Of a DNA stretch of 32,759 nt, positions 16,931 to 25,876 are shown piece by piece. The notes beneath the pieces are model-generated. The model was given only the letters and a program-made list of their open reading frames with translations. It made no database searches and was not told where the DNA came from. How positions within the stretch are numbered: the first letter of the stretch is position 1; each line of letters begins with the position of its first letter. Origin of the DNA: Phycisphaerales bacterium (GTDB lineage: Bacteria; Planctomycetota; Phycisphaerae; SM23-33); the NCBI GenBank assembly GCA_018645065.1, contig JABGPF010000025.1:1-32759 (forward strand), read 5' to 3'. The position numbers and the translations under genes were made by a program.

Positions 16931-17194
16931 ACCACTAACTCCTTAAGCGTACTTCCGACTAAAATTGCCGTCTCGGCAAGCAGAACCAAGCCTTATTGTC
17001 GCTTCTTATCGAGCAGATGACAAGTGCAAATCGCAGACCGCGAAAAATCGCCCTGACTTTATAGGCATTTTGGGTTGGGCGAATTGGCTTTTTTTCGGCT
17101 TCTGCTCGTTTTTGGGGGCTCTTCCTGACCGAATTTAGCGTTGATCGCCCAATAATCTGCAGTAGTCTCAGACGCCGGACTTCGCGCCAAACCG

Positions 17195-18511
17195 CTACTT
17201 GTCGTAAACGCCTTTGGGATGCGGATCGACGCCTGGGGCGGGGTTTTTCTTGCGATTCTGCTTGAACAACCAACCAACGTATTTGCGATTTCGCCAAATA
17301 CTACCCGCCGTCGCTACGTGACCGGTGTTGGGAAATTCAACGTAACGAACCTTGGCGCCCAGAATCTTCAGTTCGGTGTCTATCGCTTTTGACCCGTATT
17401 TCATCGGATCCTTCTCGCCGGCGAAAATGTAGATCGGTATGTGCTTGATCCGGGCCGCTTCGAGCGTGAGCCTGGTTTTCATTGCGCCCAGCGGCCTGGA
17501 ATACGCCCTGCCAATAGGCCAACCGGCGCCGCACATCGCCCCTGCGAACACCTCACGCCCCGCTCGCAGGAACTCCCAACAAGCCTTCCCGCCATAGGAA
17601 AAGCCAGTGAAGTAAATTCGATCGGGATCGGCTCCGACACCGCTGACCCCTGACAGGTCCTTTATCAGCGCCAGTGTGGCTTGAACGTACCATCCGTTTT
17701 CGTTAACCGCAGGCCAGTCGGGATGGTAAGTCGGCGTAGGCTGACCCAACTTACCCTTGGGCCAATACGGAGCCGGGACCTTCTTGCCCGAAGGGATCTG
17801 CGTAACAAGACTGATGCACTCAAATTCTTTCTGGTCAAAATAGTCCGTAAACAAATGCCTGGCCAGTATCACCATCTCCATGCTGCGAGCGTTGTCTTCA
17901 CCAACTCCGCCCGAACCGGAAACCGAAAGCACCAGCGGATATTTCTTGCGAGGATCATAATTTCGCGGGAGCATCATCCTGAACGGCAGGACGCCGCCGG
18001 CGAATTTGAACTCCCCCGCCCCGTGCCCGTAAAGCGTACCCTTACCCTTCCAGCAGGTGTGAACGACGCTGGTGATTTTCGCGCGATCGCTGGCTCTTAA
18101 GATGATCCAGGCATACTTCTCGCCTCGATAAGGCGAAACGATCTCCTGTTCCACACCGCTCTTTACCGCACGAAGTTTGCTGTGCAGGTGCGGCTTTTCA
18201 ATCGCTTGGGCCAGCTTGCCAGCCGCCGAATGTGCCAGACTCAAATCGACCGACCCACCGCTGTAAGTAACCGTAATGCGATGATGGTTCAACTCGACGC
18301 CCTTACCGAAATTGATCATCGGAGAGACCAGGCACGGTTTCCCGTCGACCGAAACCGCGTCCCATTTGGCGACCTGCAGACCGGTGTAACTGCTCTGCAC
18401 CTCGTCTGGGCGAACAGGCGCGGGAGTCTTGGCGCCCGACTCGCTGCAGCCCCAGGTGAAAGCTCCGGCCAGGCAAGTAATAACCAACGTACATATTCGC
18501 GATTGATGCAT
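17195..18511 (-). CDS. Secreted alpha/beta hydrolase (esterase/depolymerase-like), probable lipoprotein
   Basis: 438 residues. The N-terminus is a signal with a possible lipobox ending at Cys22 (FTWGC). The middle (about 40-170) is a beta-rich domain with no known name. The catalytic domain (about 175-420) is that of PHB depolymerase/feruloyl-esterase-like hydrolases, with PLVLSVSGSGGVGED (oxyanion region), GFSYGGKACW (Ser305), GEKDPM (Asp368) and NTGHVA (His398). A strong GGAGGT precedes the ATG by 7 bases. It begins 23 bases after xseB. It probably hydrolyses an ester outside the cytoplasm, with substrate unknown. Confidence 0.8.
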   Translation of the reverse strand: MHQSRICTLVITCLAGAFTWGCSESGAKTPAPVRPDEVQSSYTGLQVAKWDAVSVDGKPCLVSPMINFGKGVELNHHRITVTYSGGSVDLSLAHSAAGKLAQAIEKPHLHSKLRAVKSGVEQEIVSPYRGEKYAWIILRASDRAKITSVVHTCWKGKGTLYGHGAGEFKFAGGVLPFRMMLPRNYDPRKKYPLVLSVSGSGGVGEDNARSMEMVILARHLFTDYFDQKEFECISLVTQIPSGKKVPAPYWPKGKLGQPTPTYHPDWPAVNENGWYVQATLALIKDLSGVSGVGADPDRIYFTGFSYGGKACWEFLRAGREVFAGAMCGAGWPIGRAYSRPLGAMKTRLTLEAARIKHIPIYIFAGEKDPMKYGSKAIDTELKILGAKVRYVEFPNTGHVATAGSIWRNRKYVGWLFKQNRKKNPAPGVDPHPKGVYDK

Positions 18512-18534
18512 TTCAGCACCTCCGGTTAGGCTTA

Positions 18535-18804
18535 TTAATCGTCCATGAGATCGTCTTCGGGCAGTTGCCCCGCGGGCGTGAGTTTCTCCTGACCATTATC
18601 ATCATCGTCACTTTGATCCTTGGTCAACAGTTGGATTTTCTTCTCAGCCTTGCCCAAAACGGTGCGGCAGTGAGCGATAAGCTTAGTCCCTTCTGCGTAC
18701 TTTTCGATCGATTCCTCCAGCGGTACGCTTCCGTCTTCGATTTCCGATACGATCTCTTCAATTCGCTCAAGCGCCTGCTCAAACGACAGTTTTTTACTGG
18801 CCAT
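18535..18804 (-). CDS. xseB: Exodeoxyribonuclease VII small subunit
   Basis: 89 residues from ATG 18804, preceded by AAAGGA at good spacing. A TTG at 18864 overlapping the xseA stop would give a longer form without a matching ribosome site. The core FEQALERIEEIVSEIEDGSVPLEESIEKYAEG is the XseB signature, a two-helix protein that assembles on XseA. The C-terminus has an extra acidic tail (DQSDDDDNG...DDLMDD), longer than in E. coli. It follows xseA in the same transcript. Confidence 0.93.
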   Translation of the reverse strand: MASKKLSFEQALERIEEIVSEIEDGSVPLEESIEKYAEGTKLIAHCRTVLGKAEKKIQLLTKDQSDDDDNGQEKLTPAGQLPEDDLMDD

Positions 18805-18860
18805 TGTGATTTTCCTTTTCTCGACGTTATTTTCCAAACTCGTCGGTTGTGAATATTTAC

Positions 18861-20402
18861 TCAATCGAACAGCGTACCTTCATCGCTTGGCGGGGGTGTT
18901 TTTTTGCGTTTGACGCCCGTGTTCCCTACAACCGAGGTCAGCTTACCGTCCGATAGTTCGGTAGTTATGGTTTGGCCTGCGATGGCGGCGTCTTTCGACC
19001 GCAATATATTCCCGTCGCTGTCGCGGGTGACGCTGAACCCTCGCCCAAGCACCGCCCGATAACTCATAGCCTCAAGCTGTCTTGCCGCTGCGTCTATCTG
19101 CTGACGCGCAAGTGCGATCCGATGCACAGGCGAACAGGCCTGCAGGCGTCGCAGCATCTCGTTTAATTGATCTCCGGTCTGCTTGGCCCTAGACCCCAGC
19201 GACCAGGTCAGGCGGTGTTGCGACTGGTCCAGGCGTGCGCGGGCTGCGGCGGCCTGATGAACCGGATGCAAGCCAGCCAGTCGATTCACAGGCCCAGCCA
19301 AATCCGCCCTGGCGCCGGCCAGCAGTTCGCCAAGGGCGCCGCGAGCACGTAGCGACAGTTCATCGATACGCTGGATGCGAGTGCGGACCGACGACATCGG
19401 ATCGCGAAACACCACGCTCCGCCCCACCGCCTCAATCGCCTGCCTCGCCGACGATACGCTATCTCGCATTCGACGCGTCATGCGATCGGCGAGTTCATCG
19501 GCATATCGCCTGACATCTGCGGCGTCCGGTACGGCCTGTTCAGCCGCCGCCGTTGGCGTAGCTGCCCGCAGATCGGCGACCATATCGGCGATGGTGGTGT
19601 CGGTCTCGTGCCCCACACCGCTGATAATCGGCGTTTGCGCGTTGTAAATCGCACGTGCAACGGGCTCTTCATTAAACGCCCAGAGGTCCTCAATGCTCCC
19701 GCCCCCGCGAGCGACGATAATCACGTCGATTTCGTAGTCCGCGGCGCTGGCGTCAAGCGACTTGATCGCACTGGCGATTTGCCCGGCGGCGCCGGGACCC
19801 TGGACCAACGACCCGACAACATAGGCTGCAATCCCAGGCCAACGCCGGCGCAGCGTACGACGAATATCGCGAAGCGCCGCGCCCGTCAGCGACGTTATAA
19901 CGCCCACGCTACGAGGGAACTTCGGGATCGGCTTCTTCAGCGACGGATCGAACAGGCCCTCGGCGCGTAACTTATCGCACAATTGCCTGAACGCCAGTTC
20001 CAAAGCGCCCTGGCCGCACGGTTCCATTCGCTCGGCGTAAAGTTGCAGTTGCCCGCGAACTTCGTAGACGTCAACCCGCCCCACCAGGAGCACTTCCATA
20101 CCGTCTGCGGGCGTGAATTTCAGTTTACCGGCCCGGCCTTTGAACATCGCAACGTCAACGGCGGCGTTGGCGTCTTTCAGGCGGAAATACATGTGACCGG
20201 ATGAATGGAACTTGAAGTTGCTTATCTCTCCGACAACGGTGACCGACCCGGGATACGCACCAGCCAACGCCCCTTTAACCCCCGCCAGCAACGCCGAAAC
20301 GGACATCGCGCGAGGCTTGGCGGGATCCAACGATTCCCTCGACGAGAGACGCGCTGCGGTGGATTTTTTCGGATCAAAAAATGCAAAACGATCATCTGGC
20401 AT
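18861..20402 (-). CDS. xseA: Exodeoxyribonuclease VII large subunit
   Basis: 513 residues. It degrades single-stranded DNA from both ends with XseB. An N-terminal extension (about 1-33) precedes the OB-fold nucleic-acid domain (about 34-130, VVGEISNFKFHSSGHMYF). The catalytic domain has FPRSVGVITSLTGAALRDI, VARGGGSIEDLWAFN and ISGVGHETDTTIADMVADLRAATPTAAAE, all classical XseA motifs. The C-terminal helical region has RAVLGRGFSVTRDSDG. It starts 14 bases after a secreted-protein gene and precedes xseB, so the genes are probably transcribed together. Confidence 0.95.
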   Translation of the reverse strand: MPDDRFAFFDPKKSTAARLSSRESLDPAKPRAMSVSALLAGVKGALAGAYPGSVTVVGEISNFKFHSSGHMYFRLKDANAAVDVAMFKGRAGKLKFTPADGMEVLLVGRVDVYEVRGQLQLYAERMEPCGQGALELAFRQLCDKLRAEGLFDPSLKKPIPKFPRSVGVITSLTGAALRDIRRTLRRRWPGIAAYVVGSLVQGPGAAGQIASAIKSLDASAADYEIDVIIVARGGGSIEDLWAFNEEPVARAIYNAQTPIISGVGHETDTTIADMVADLRAATPTAAAEQAVPDAADVRRYADELADRMTRRMRDSVSSARQAIEAVGRSVVFRDPMSSVRTRIQRIDELSLRARGALGELLAGARADLAGPVNRLAGLHPVHQAAAARARLDQSQHRLTWSLGSRAKQTGDQLNEMLRRLQACSPVHRIALARQQIDAAARQLEAMSYRAVLGRGFSVTRDSDGNILRSKDAAIAGQTITTELSDGKLTSVVGNTGVKRKKTPPPSDEGTLFD

Positions 20403-20416
20403 GAGAGTCTATTCTA

Positions 20417-21115
20417 TTACGAAGTTTTGGGAAGCGTTTCACCGAGTTGCGTCAGTTGCTCGATGAGCAGTTTATATTGCTCGGCGGCCTGGCGTTGCTC
20501 GGCGTCGACGGTTGTGTGAAGTTCCAGGAAACGCCCGTAGTAACGCGCCGCCCGTTGCAGAATCGTAATCCGAGCGAAATGGGACGTGTTTTTGATATTG
20601 CTGAGATACCATCGCCCAAGCTCCAGACATGGCGCATCGGTGAGTTTCTCAAGTTTGCCGGCAGCCAGCGGTATGTAAGTCTGCAAGACCTGATCGACAT
20701 CTTCATTTACATATTTCCCCGCCAGTACGGGATTGTCCAGCTCGATCAGGCATAGCTTGATAACCCGTTCACGTATCGCCATATCGTCAGGGCGAGCCTT
20801 CATTGACGCTTCAAGCCGAGCCAAACGACGCGCCACACCCTGACGCCACGCCAACCGCCGCAACTGCTTAAAAAGTTGCCGCTTTTGCAACACCGTTACC
20901 GAACCGGCAAGAACAGTACGTGCGGTTTTTGCAGCCAGTTCGTATTGACCGGCAGCTTCGAACTTATCGGCCCGAGCGATGAGCTCAGCCCGAATCACCG
21001 CCGCCGACTTCACGGGCTTAACCGGTCTTGCCTTTGCCCGCCTGGCCGCCGCAGCCTCCCCCCACGTCAACGACGCGGAAAGCAGCATCACCGCGATAAG
21101 AGCAAATTTTCTCAT
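20417..21115 (-). CDS. Secreted helical repeat protein, unknown function
   Basis: 232 residues with a signal peptide (MRKFALIAVMLLSASLTWG, cleavage near the AEA-type site at 20-24), then a basic Ala/Lys/Pro linker (about 24-38). The rest is helical, with several short paired-helix segments (ADKFEAAGQYELAAKTARTV and similar) that look TPR-like, though no full TPR could be confirmed. AAGGAG lies 8 bases before the ATG. It is the first gene of the xseA-xseB-esterase run. No function assigned. Confidence 0.7.
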   Translation of the reverse strand: MRKFALIAVMLLSASLTWGEAAAARRAKARPVKPVKSAAVIRAELIARADKFEAAGQYELAAKTARTVLAGSVTVLQKRQLFKQLRRLAWRQGVARRLARLEASMKARPDDMAIRERVIKLCLIELDNPVLAGKYVNEDVDQVLQTYIPLAAGKLEKLTDAPCLELGRWYLSNIKNTSHFARITILQRAARYYGRFLELHTTVDAEQRQAAEQYKLLIEQLTQLGETLPKTS

Positions 21116-21197
21116 AGCCCGACTCCTTCCTGCGTCTTACACGGTCATTATACCGTCATCGCACGAAGATTGCACATCGGACCATCGCTCGCACAAA

Positions 21198-22433
21198 TTA
21201 GTACAGATCGACCCTGCGAAAGCTGGGGGATTTCACCTTGGCCGGAACAGCCTTGTCAGCCCGCCCGGACTTAATGATCGCTTCAAGTTTGGTTTTCACC
21301 CATTTGTCACGTTTGGCCTGCCAGGTTCGATCGTCAGAGACCATCAGCATGAACGACAGGCGGCTGGCGAGAGTGACCTTGCCCTTGGAGCGGAGCACTG
21401 CGGCGCCTTTGCTGGCGATGAATCACTTGATGAGCGTCCGCAAAGCCGTGTCTTCGGCGAGGGTCCACTTCGTGTCGATATTCTCGTACATATAGCGAAG
21501 CGTGTTAAGTTCGACTTCACTTGTGGGTACTGTTGGCGGGAAATGAAAACTAGGCCACTTTTTGGGATACAGCATAACGTTGGACAATATAAGCGATCCG
21601 ACAGCATACGCTGCGCGATCATGCTCTTCAGTCTCATCATATCTCGCCAGACCGTCCAGCCGCATGAACATCAGCGCCAACCGTCCACCGGGGCTGCTGT
21701 GGTACAGGCTTGTCATGTCGGCGTAAAACTCCTGGAGATGGTAATAGAGTTTCGAGTGATTTTCGTAGAGTATGAACACGTGCTTCAGGGGCAAGAAGTA
21801 GGAAATATAGTTGTGTCCCAACTCGTGCCAGCCAATAGCCTCTCCGATGGCGGCCTTCTTGAGTTTGTGGCGTTCGGCGAGATATCCCTTGGCGGGCTTG
21901 GGATTGTCAATCATGCTCGGGCGCCAAGACACCACTGTGACCAGCTTTCCGTTCTTGACCGCTACGGCCTGCATAACTCCCAGCGTGTCTGAAGGCACGA
22001 AGTTCGCAGTCAGGGGCCTTCCCCAGAGGGTGGCTTTGAAGGTCACGTTTGAAGAACTACGCATATTCGGCCACCAGGGCGGACGATACGCCTTCACTGT
22101 CTTGGGAATGGTGATCAAGCTCGATTGCAGCTTCCAGGGCAGGTGCCTTCTGACGAGGTTAACCTTTTTGAGTTCTCCGGGCACCTCGGTTAGCGAACCG
22201 GACTTGTAGCATTCGAGGAACTTGGCGTACTGGGCCAGTGCGTCAACCTTCACCTGTTCTTTCGGATCCAGCGGCGCCGCTGCCGGTTTAGTTGCAGCCG
22301 ACTCGGCGGTTTTGGACGGTTTGGCAGGCGTTGTTTTAGGCGCACCCTTGGAAGGAGTCTTGGCCAATACCATTGACGACACGAATAGAAACACGCCCAG
22401 CCCGATACTAAATGATGTTCTCAATTTTCCCAC
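21198..22433 (-). pseudogene. Secreted HELGH metallopeptidase-like protein interrupted by an in-frame TGA
   Basis: The reading frame begins at GTG 22433, with AAGGGA 7 bases upstream and a signal peptide (MGKLRTSFSIGLGVFLFVSSMVLA) directly after. A Lys/Pro/Ala linker follows, then a catalytic-looking domain with WHELGHNYI (His203, His207 counting from the GTG) and, about 30 residues on, QEFYADM, a possible third zinc ligand. After 336 codons the frame meets TGA at 21423-21425 and continues without any shift for 74 more codons to TAA at 21198. The tail (FIASKGAAVLRSKG..., SRLSFMLMVSDDRTW...) reads as normal coding sequence. It is either a recent nonsense mutation, a sequencing error, readthrough, or a genuine stop. 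No named family. Confidence 0.65.
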
Positions 22434-22598
22434 AATGTTATCCCTTTTTAAAAAATTCCACCGAACGCGGGGTTTTATTATCGACATCAACATCCGAGAC
22501 ACGCAACAGTCCCCAACTCACAGCCACGCATCCACACAAAAAGATACCGCGGGATGTCGAGAAATACAAATGTTTCTTTGCCCCAAAAAAATTGGACG

Positions 22599-23621
22599 CT
22601 ATTCCCGCATATCAGCGTTACCGGACCAAGCCGGGAGCAGAAAGGAATCTGTCACGCTGGCCGGAGCCTCGGTCCCGTCGTAGGCCTGCTTGCCCTGAAC
22701 CAGGAAAATATTGTCGCCATCAACCCCTACCGTCGCACGATCACTCCAACGCACCGTCCAATCAAGATACAGAACATTCTGGCCACGAGACCCGTGATTA
22801 CGGCTGCTTTGTCGCGGGCTGGAAAATGCACTGGCCTGAAAACGCCCGTCCTCAAATATCGGAGTCTGATCAGAAAGGACCGCCATTTCAGACGCCACAG
22901 AAGCCAATTTGCGATCTTTGCGAGATAACGACACCGAACCCAGAGCATGCTGGTAGGAATAGCTGACGTACTTCGCAGCCGGGAAGTCAGTCATGTTCCG
23001 GTTCACGCTTAACGGCGCCACCGAAGCCCTTTGGTCGGCGGGACATTGAAACACGCTGGCCGGAGCATAATCGTCGCTGACCAGGTGGAACAGACCGGCA
23101 GAATTGCTCGCCGATTTCCGCCCCGCACCAGGCAGCCAGGCATTGCTGGAGGCGTCGGCGATGGGTAGCGAATCCATGTTGTCCATCGCGTATTTCTTCA
23201 TTCCCGTACCGATCTGTCCGACGCTCGAAGCACACTTGCTCTGAAGCGAGCGATTGCGGACCTCGCGGGCCCAGGGGACAAACAGCACCGCCATGATAAT
23301 AACCGCAGCGGCAAGCGTACCGAGCTCGCGCATCGAGAAAGTCCCACGCGGGGTTTGACCCAACTCACGCCGCGTCGAAGCCGCCGTAGACTGCCTCGCC
23401 GACTTGATACGGGCCAATGTGCGATCGGCCAGATCGTCAGACACCACCGGGGGCGCAATGAGCTTCAGCGCGCCCAGCGAATTGGCGATCCCGTCACGCA
23501 ATGCCTTAAATTCGGGCTCTTTATCGAGGCGCAGCTCAACTTCCCGCCCCACCGCTTCGTCGCAGCGGGCCATGAGATAGTCTATCAGCAGCATCTCGTC
23601 TTGTTTTCGTTGTTCATCCAT
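22599..23621 (-). CDS. Membrane anti-sigma factor fused to a DUF1559-like exported domain
   Basis: 340 residues. The N-terminal cytoplasmic part (about 1-97) starts LLIDYLMARCDEAVGREVELRL and resembles the sigma-binding region of planctomycetal anti-sigma factors. One transmembrane helix lies at about 99-117. The exported part begins NRSLQSKCASSVGQIGTGMKKYAMDN, like the start of DUF1559/pilin-like domains, and ends with NHGSRGQNVLYLDWTVRW, a variant of the H-x9/10-DG motif with Trp instead of Gly. It overlaps the ECF sigma gene by 8 bases, the standard sigma/anti-sigma arrangement. The exported domain may sense the signal that releases the sigma factor; this is inference. Confidence 0.78.
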   Translation of the reverse strand: MDEQRKQDEMLLIDYLMARCDEAVGREVELRLDKEPEFKALRDGIANSLGALKLIAPPVVSDDLADRTLARIKSARQSTAASTRRELGQTPRGTFSMRELGTLAAAVIIMAVLFVPWAREVRNRSLQSKCASSVGQIGTGMKKYAMDNMDSLPIADASSNAWLPGAGRKSASNSAGLFHLVSDDYAPASVFQCPADQRASVAPLSVNRNMTDFPAAKYVSYSYQHALGSVSLSRKDRKLASVASEMAVLSDQTPIFEDGRFQASAFSSPRQSSRNHGSRGQNVLYLDWTVRWSDRATVGVDGDNIFLVQGKQAYDGTEAPASVTDSFLLPAWSGNADMRE

Positions 23622-24225
23622 CGTCTGATTCCACTAACGCCTTCCATTGCTCGGAGAACCGGGCAACGGCGCCATGGAGCCGACTCTTCACCGTGCCAAG
23701 CGGCAGGGCGAGCATTTCGGCTATGTCCTTGTACGCAAAATCGTGGAAGTAGCACAGCACTAAAACGATCCGGAGCGACTCCGGAAGCGCTTCCACTATC
23801 TTCTCTACGGCTAGACGGACCTCAAAGTTCATTATATTTTCATCTGGCGCCGGAATTGACGAGGGCATTACCGACACGTAGCTGTCCTGATCCTCCGCGC
23901 CGCCGATAGTTGCATCAAGCGGAACCGCCGATTTACGGGCCTTGCTGCGGAGCGCGTCACGGGCCTTATTGGCTGCTATCGTAAACAACCAGGGCTTCAA
24001 ACGCTTGGATGTGTCGAACGTGGGAGCAGAAATGTGCAACTGCAAAAACGCCTCCTGAAACGCATCTTCCGCCATCGCGCGATTACCCATAAATCGCGTA
24101 AGAAAAGCTGTCAGCTCCTGCTGATGACGACGCACCAACGATCCGAACGCCTCACCGTCGCCATCGAGATGACGTTGCAGGAGCGTAGAATCGCTAAGCT
24201 GTGACAGGTCCGATGGTTGATCCAC
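23614..24225 (-). CDS. ECF-family RNA polymerase sigma factor
   Basis: 203 residues starting at GTG 24225; the longer frame to 24336 gives an unlikely Cys- and Trp-rich start. Region 2 is clear: DGDGEAFGSLVRRHQQELTA, then GNRAMAEDAFQEAFLQLH and RLKPWLFTIAANKARDALR. Region 4 follows near the C-terminus: LPESLRIVLVLCYFHDFAYKDIAEML and LPLGTVKSRLHGAVARF, the helix-turn-helix that reads the -35 element. The anti-sigma gene overlaps its 3' end. Target promoters are unknown; it may control its own operon and possibly nearby exported-protein genes. Confidence 0.93.
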   Translation of the reverse strand: MDQPSDLSQLSDSTLLQRHLDGDGEAFGSLVRRHQQELTAFLTRFMGNRAMAEDAFQEAFLQLHISAPTFDTSKRLKPWLFTIAANKARDALRSKARKSAVPLDATIGGAEDQDSYVSVMPSSIPAPDENIMNFEVRLAVEKIVEALPESLRIVLVLCYFHDFAYKDIAEMLALPLGTVKSRLHGAVARFSEQWKALVESDDG

Positions 24226-24422
24226 GACGGAGCATTTCCTTTCATAACAGTCGAGCCGACAATGATTATACCCGCTCCAACACATTTTGCGATACCCCGC
24301 TGCATTTGTATCAAAACCGCCCCACCATACGAGCATCCGCTGGCGCCAACCGCGTTGAGATAATCAGTATGAACTAACCGCGTGATACGACCATCAGCAT
24401 AGGATAAGACGCAACTGGGCAT

Positions 24423-24659
24423 GTTTACAATAGGTTTACAATCTGGCGTGTATACACATAACACGGAAAAGTAGTACCACTTATCCAGACCATGAATAGA
24501 GCGGTGGCCAGGCCAGGGCAAACTAATGTAACATATTGTGGTGGCGATAGTTAGCCAAAGCAAGCCACATACACCCCGGTCAGCCCGGCCGCCTGGGAGG
24601 TCAATTGCGGTTCAGATCGGACGTTTACAAACCCTGAAGTGTAAACATGCCGTTTACAC
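24423..24659. promoter_or_regulatory. Cluster of GTTTACA motifs and palindromes (operator-like)
   Basis: GTTTACAA occurs at 24423-24430, 24434-24441 (starts exactly 11 bases apart, one helical turn) and 24623-24630. GTGTAAAC at 24639-24646 and GTTTACAC at 24652-24659 form an 8-base inverted repeat with a 5-base spacer, overlapping an alternative CATGCCG/CGGCATG hairpin (24646-24665). A perfect palindrome GTGTATACAC is at 24448-24457. The repeats resemble binding sites of a dimeric regulator serving the sigma-factor gene, the LamG gene, or both. Confidence 0.5.
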
Positions 24660-24723
24660 GGCATGAACACGCCCTAAAGCGCAATAAAACGCCACATTGA
24701 CAATACAAAATCACACAACCAAC

Positions 24724-24784
24724 CCGAAGGCGAAGACGCTTGCCGTCTTGAGACGACGAAGCCGAAGGCGAAGACGCTTGCCGT
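24724..24784. repeat. Tandem 23-base direct repeat
   Basis: A 23-base unit beginning CCGAAGGCGAAGACGC and ending TTGCCGT occurs at 24724-24746 and again, identical, at 24762-24784 (38-base period). The first copy extends into AAGACG-cttgc-CGTCTT, a short hairpin. It may be an interspersed small repeat. Confidence 0.7.
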
Positions 24785-24838
24785 AACGCCCCCTTTCATA
24801 CCGCACACGCAGAGCAACTATCATTGCGGAAACGCAAC

Positions 24839-24867
24839 TTGACAAAAACCGGCAAATAGACTATAAT
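24839..24867 (+). promoter_or_regulatory. Consensus sigma-70 promoter for the LamG/PEP-CTERM gene
   Basis: TTGACA at 24839-24844 and TATAAT at 24862-24867 are separated by exactly 17 bases, a perfect housekeeping consensus. Transcription would begin near 24874, giving a leader of about 80 bases before ATG 24956. Confidence 0.85.
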
Positions 24868-24955
24868 TTGCAACTGGATAATGCATCGGGCCTTATGCCC
24901 GTGGCATGATTGGCCTACAGTTCTAAATCGAGTTGACGAAAAAGAGGTAGTGAAT

Positions 24956-25810
24956 ATGTTTACAAAAGCGACCCTAATGATCGTGTGCGTATTGGCGTTC
25001 GCGTTTCTGACGCTGGTGATCAGCGTATCAGCCCAAGGGGCTGTGATCGGCGATCTGGTCGCGCTCTACGACTTCAACGGAAACACTAACGACACCAGCG
25101 GCAACGCATACGACGCCAGCCTAATCGGCGGAGCAGCCGTTTCGGGCGACTCGCTCGGTTACAGCTCCAACGCAGGCGACCGCTCCCTGGACCTCGGATC
25201 AGGAGCCACCGAATACGCCAAAGTTACCGGAGCGATAAAACTCGCCACCGCCACCACAGACAACAAGATGGCGGTCAGCTTTTGGCAGTACAACATAGGC
25301 AATGGCGCCGGCGGTAACGTCACCAACAGTGCATTCCGCGTGGTTAGCACCACCGCCAGCGGCCGGGGTTTCCAGGCGCACACGCCCTGGTCCGACGGAA
25401 CGCTCTACTTCGACCACAACGGCGCCACCGCGCCGGTGACCCGCCTGACGAAAACTGGGCTTGGGACAAGCCTGATAGACGGCTGGCATCATATCGCCCT
25501 GCAGGTTGACAACGGAACCAAAGAGATTTGGATCGACGGCGCCAAGGTAAGTTCCCAAGCCTCCGGTGCAGGCCCCATCCCGACGTTCACCAATGAAATC
25601 CGGATCGGAGCCGACCTTGACGGCGGCGGCAACTGGTTCCGCGGCCGCATCGACGAATTCGCCGTATGGAGCGACACGCTAACGCAGACTCAGATCGAAT
25701 CCCTCGCTGGCGGAACATCCACCGCCGACCTGATGAACATCCCCGAACCGGCGACAATGAGCCTATTAGCACTCGGCGGATTGGCGATCCTGAAACGTCG
25801 TCGCCTCTAA
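24956..25810 (+). CDS. LamG-domain PEP-CTERM exported protein
   Basis: 284 residues from ATG 24956, with GAGGT 7 bases upstream. There is a signal peptide (about 1-29, TLMIVCVLAFAFLTLVISVSA), then a concanavalin-like LamG domain (about 34-255: VALYDFNGNTNDTSG, MAVSFWQYN, GWHHIALQVDNGTKEIWIDG, EIRIGADLDGGGNWFRGRIDEFAVWSDTLT). The C-terminus is a PEP-CTERM sorting tag: IPEPATMSLLALGGLAILKRRRL, with Pro-Glu-Pro, a hydrophobic helix and an Arg cluster. Such proteins are exported and processed by an exosortase. Strong promoter, ribosome site and terminator suggest high expression as a single gene. The ligand is unknown. Confidence 0.92.
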   Translation: MFTKATLMIVCVLAFAFLTLVISVSAQGAVIGDLVALYDFNGNTNDTSGNAYDASLIGGAAVSGDSLGYSSNAGDRSLDLGSGATEYAKVTGAIKLATATTDNKMAVSFWQYNIGNGAGGNVTNSAFRVVSTTASGRGFQAHTPWSDGTLYFDHNGATAPVTRLTKTGLGTSLIDGWHHIALQVDNGTKEIWIDGAKVSSQASGAGPIPTFTNEIRIGADLDGGGNWFRGRIDEFAVWSDTLTQTQIESLAGGTSTADLMNIPEPATMSLLALGGLAILKRRRL

Positions 25811-25832
25811 TCGAACGATTTTACAAAAACCC

Positions 25833-25872
25833 CAAAAAAACCACCCCAGATCACCCCGGGGTGGTTTTTTTT
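25833..25872 (+). terminator. Rho-independent terminator of the LamG/PEP-CTERM gene
   Basis: Stem CCACCCC (25841-25847) and GGGGTGG (25858-25864) with a 10-base loop, preceded by seven A and followed by eight T. The symmetrical A and T tracts mean it could work in both directions. Confidence 0.93.
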
Positions 25873-25876
25873 GTGT

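Larger units (their letters stand above)
24226..24955. other. 730-base non-coding region between the sigma factor and LamG genes
   Basis: No credible gene. It holds divergent promoters, five copies of a GTTTACA-type motif, two palindromes, a 23-base direct repeat and one consensus sigma-70 promoter; these are listed separately. No tRNA-like cloverleaf was recognised. Confidence 0.7.

Noticed and set aside
16931-17194. Short minus-strand frames in the spacer between the esterase and lipoprotein genes
   Set aside because: They overlap the esterase end in other frames, have Arg-rich low-information translations and no ribosome sites.
24724-24784. CRISPR array
   Set aside because: Only two units, a 15-base gap between them and no further copies or cas genes; a simple direct repeat.
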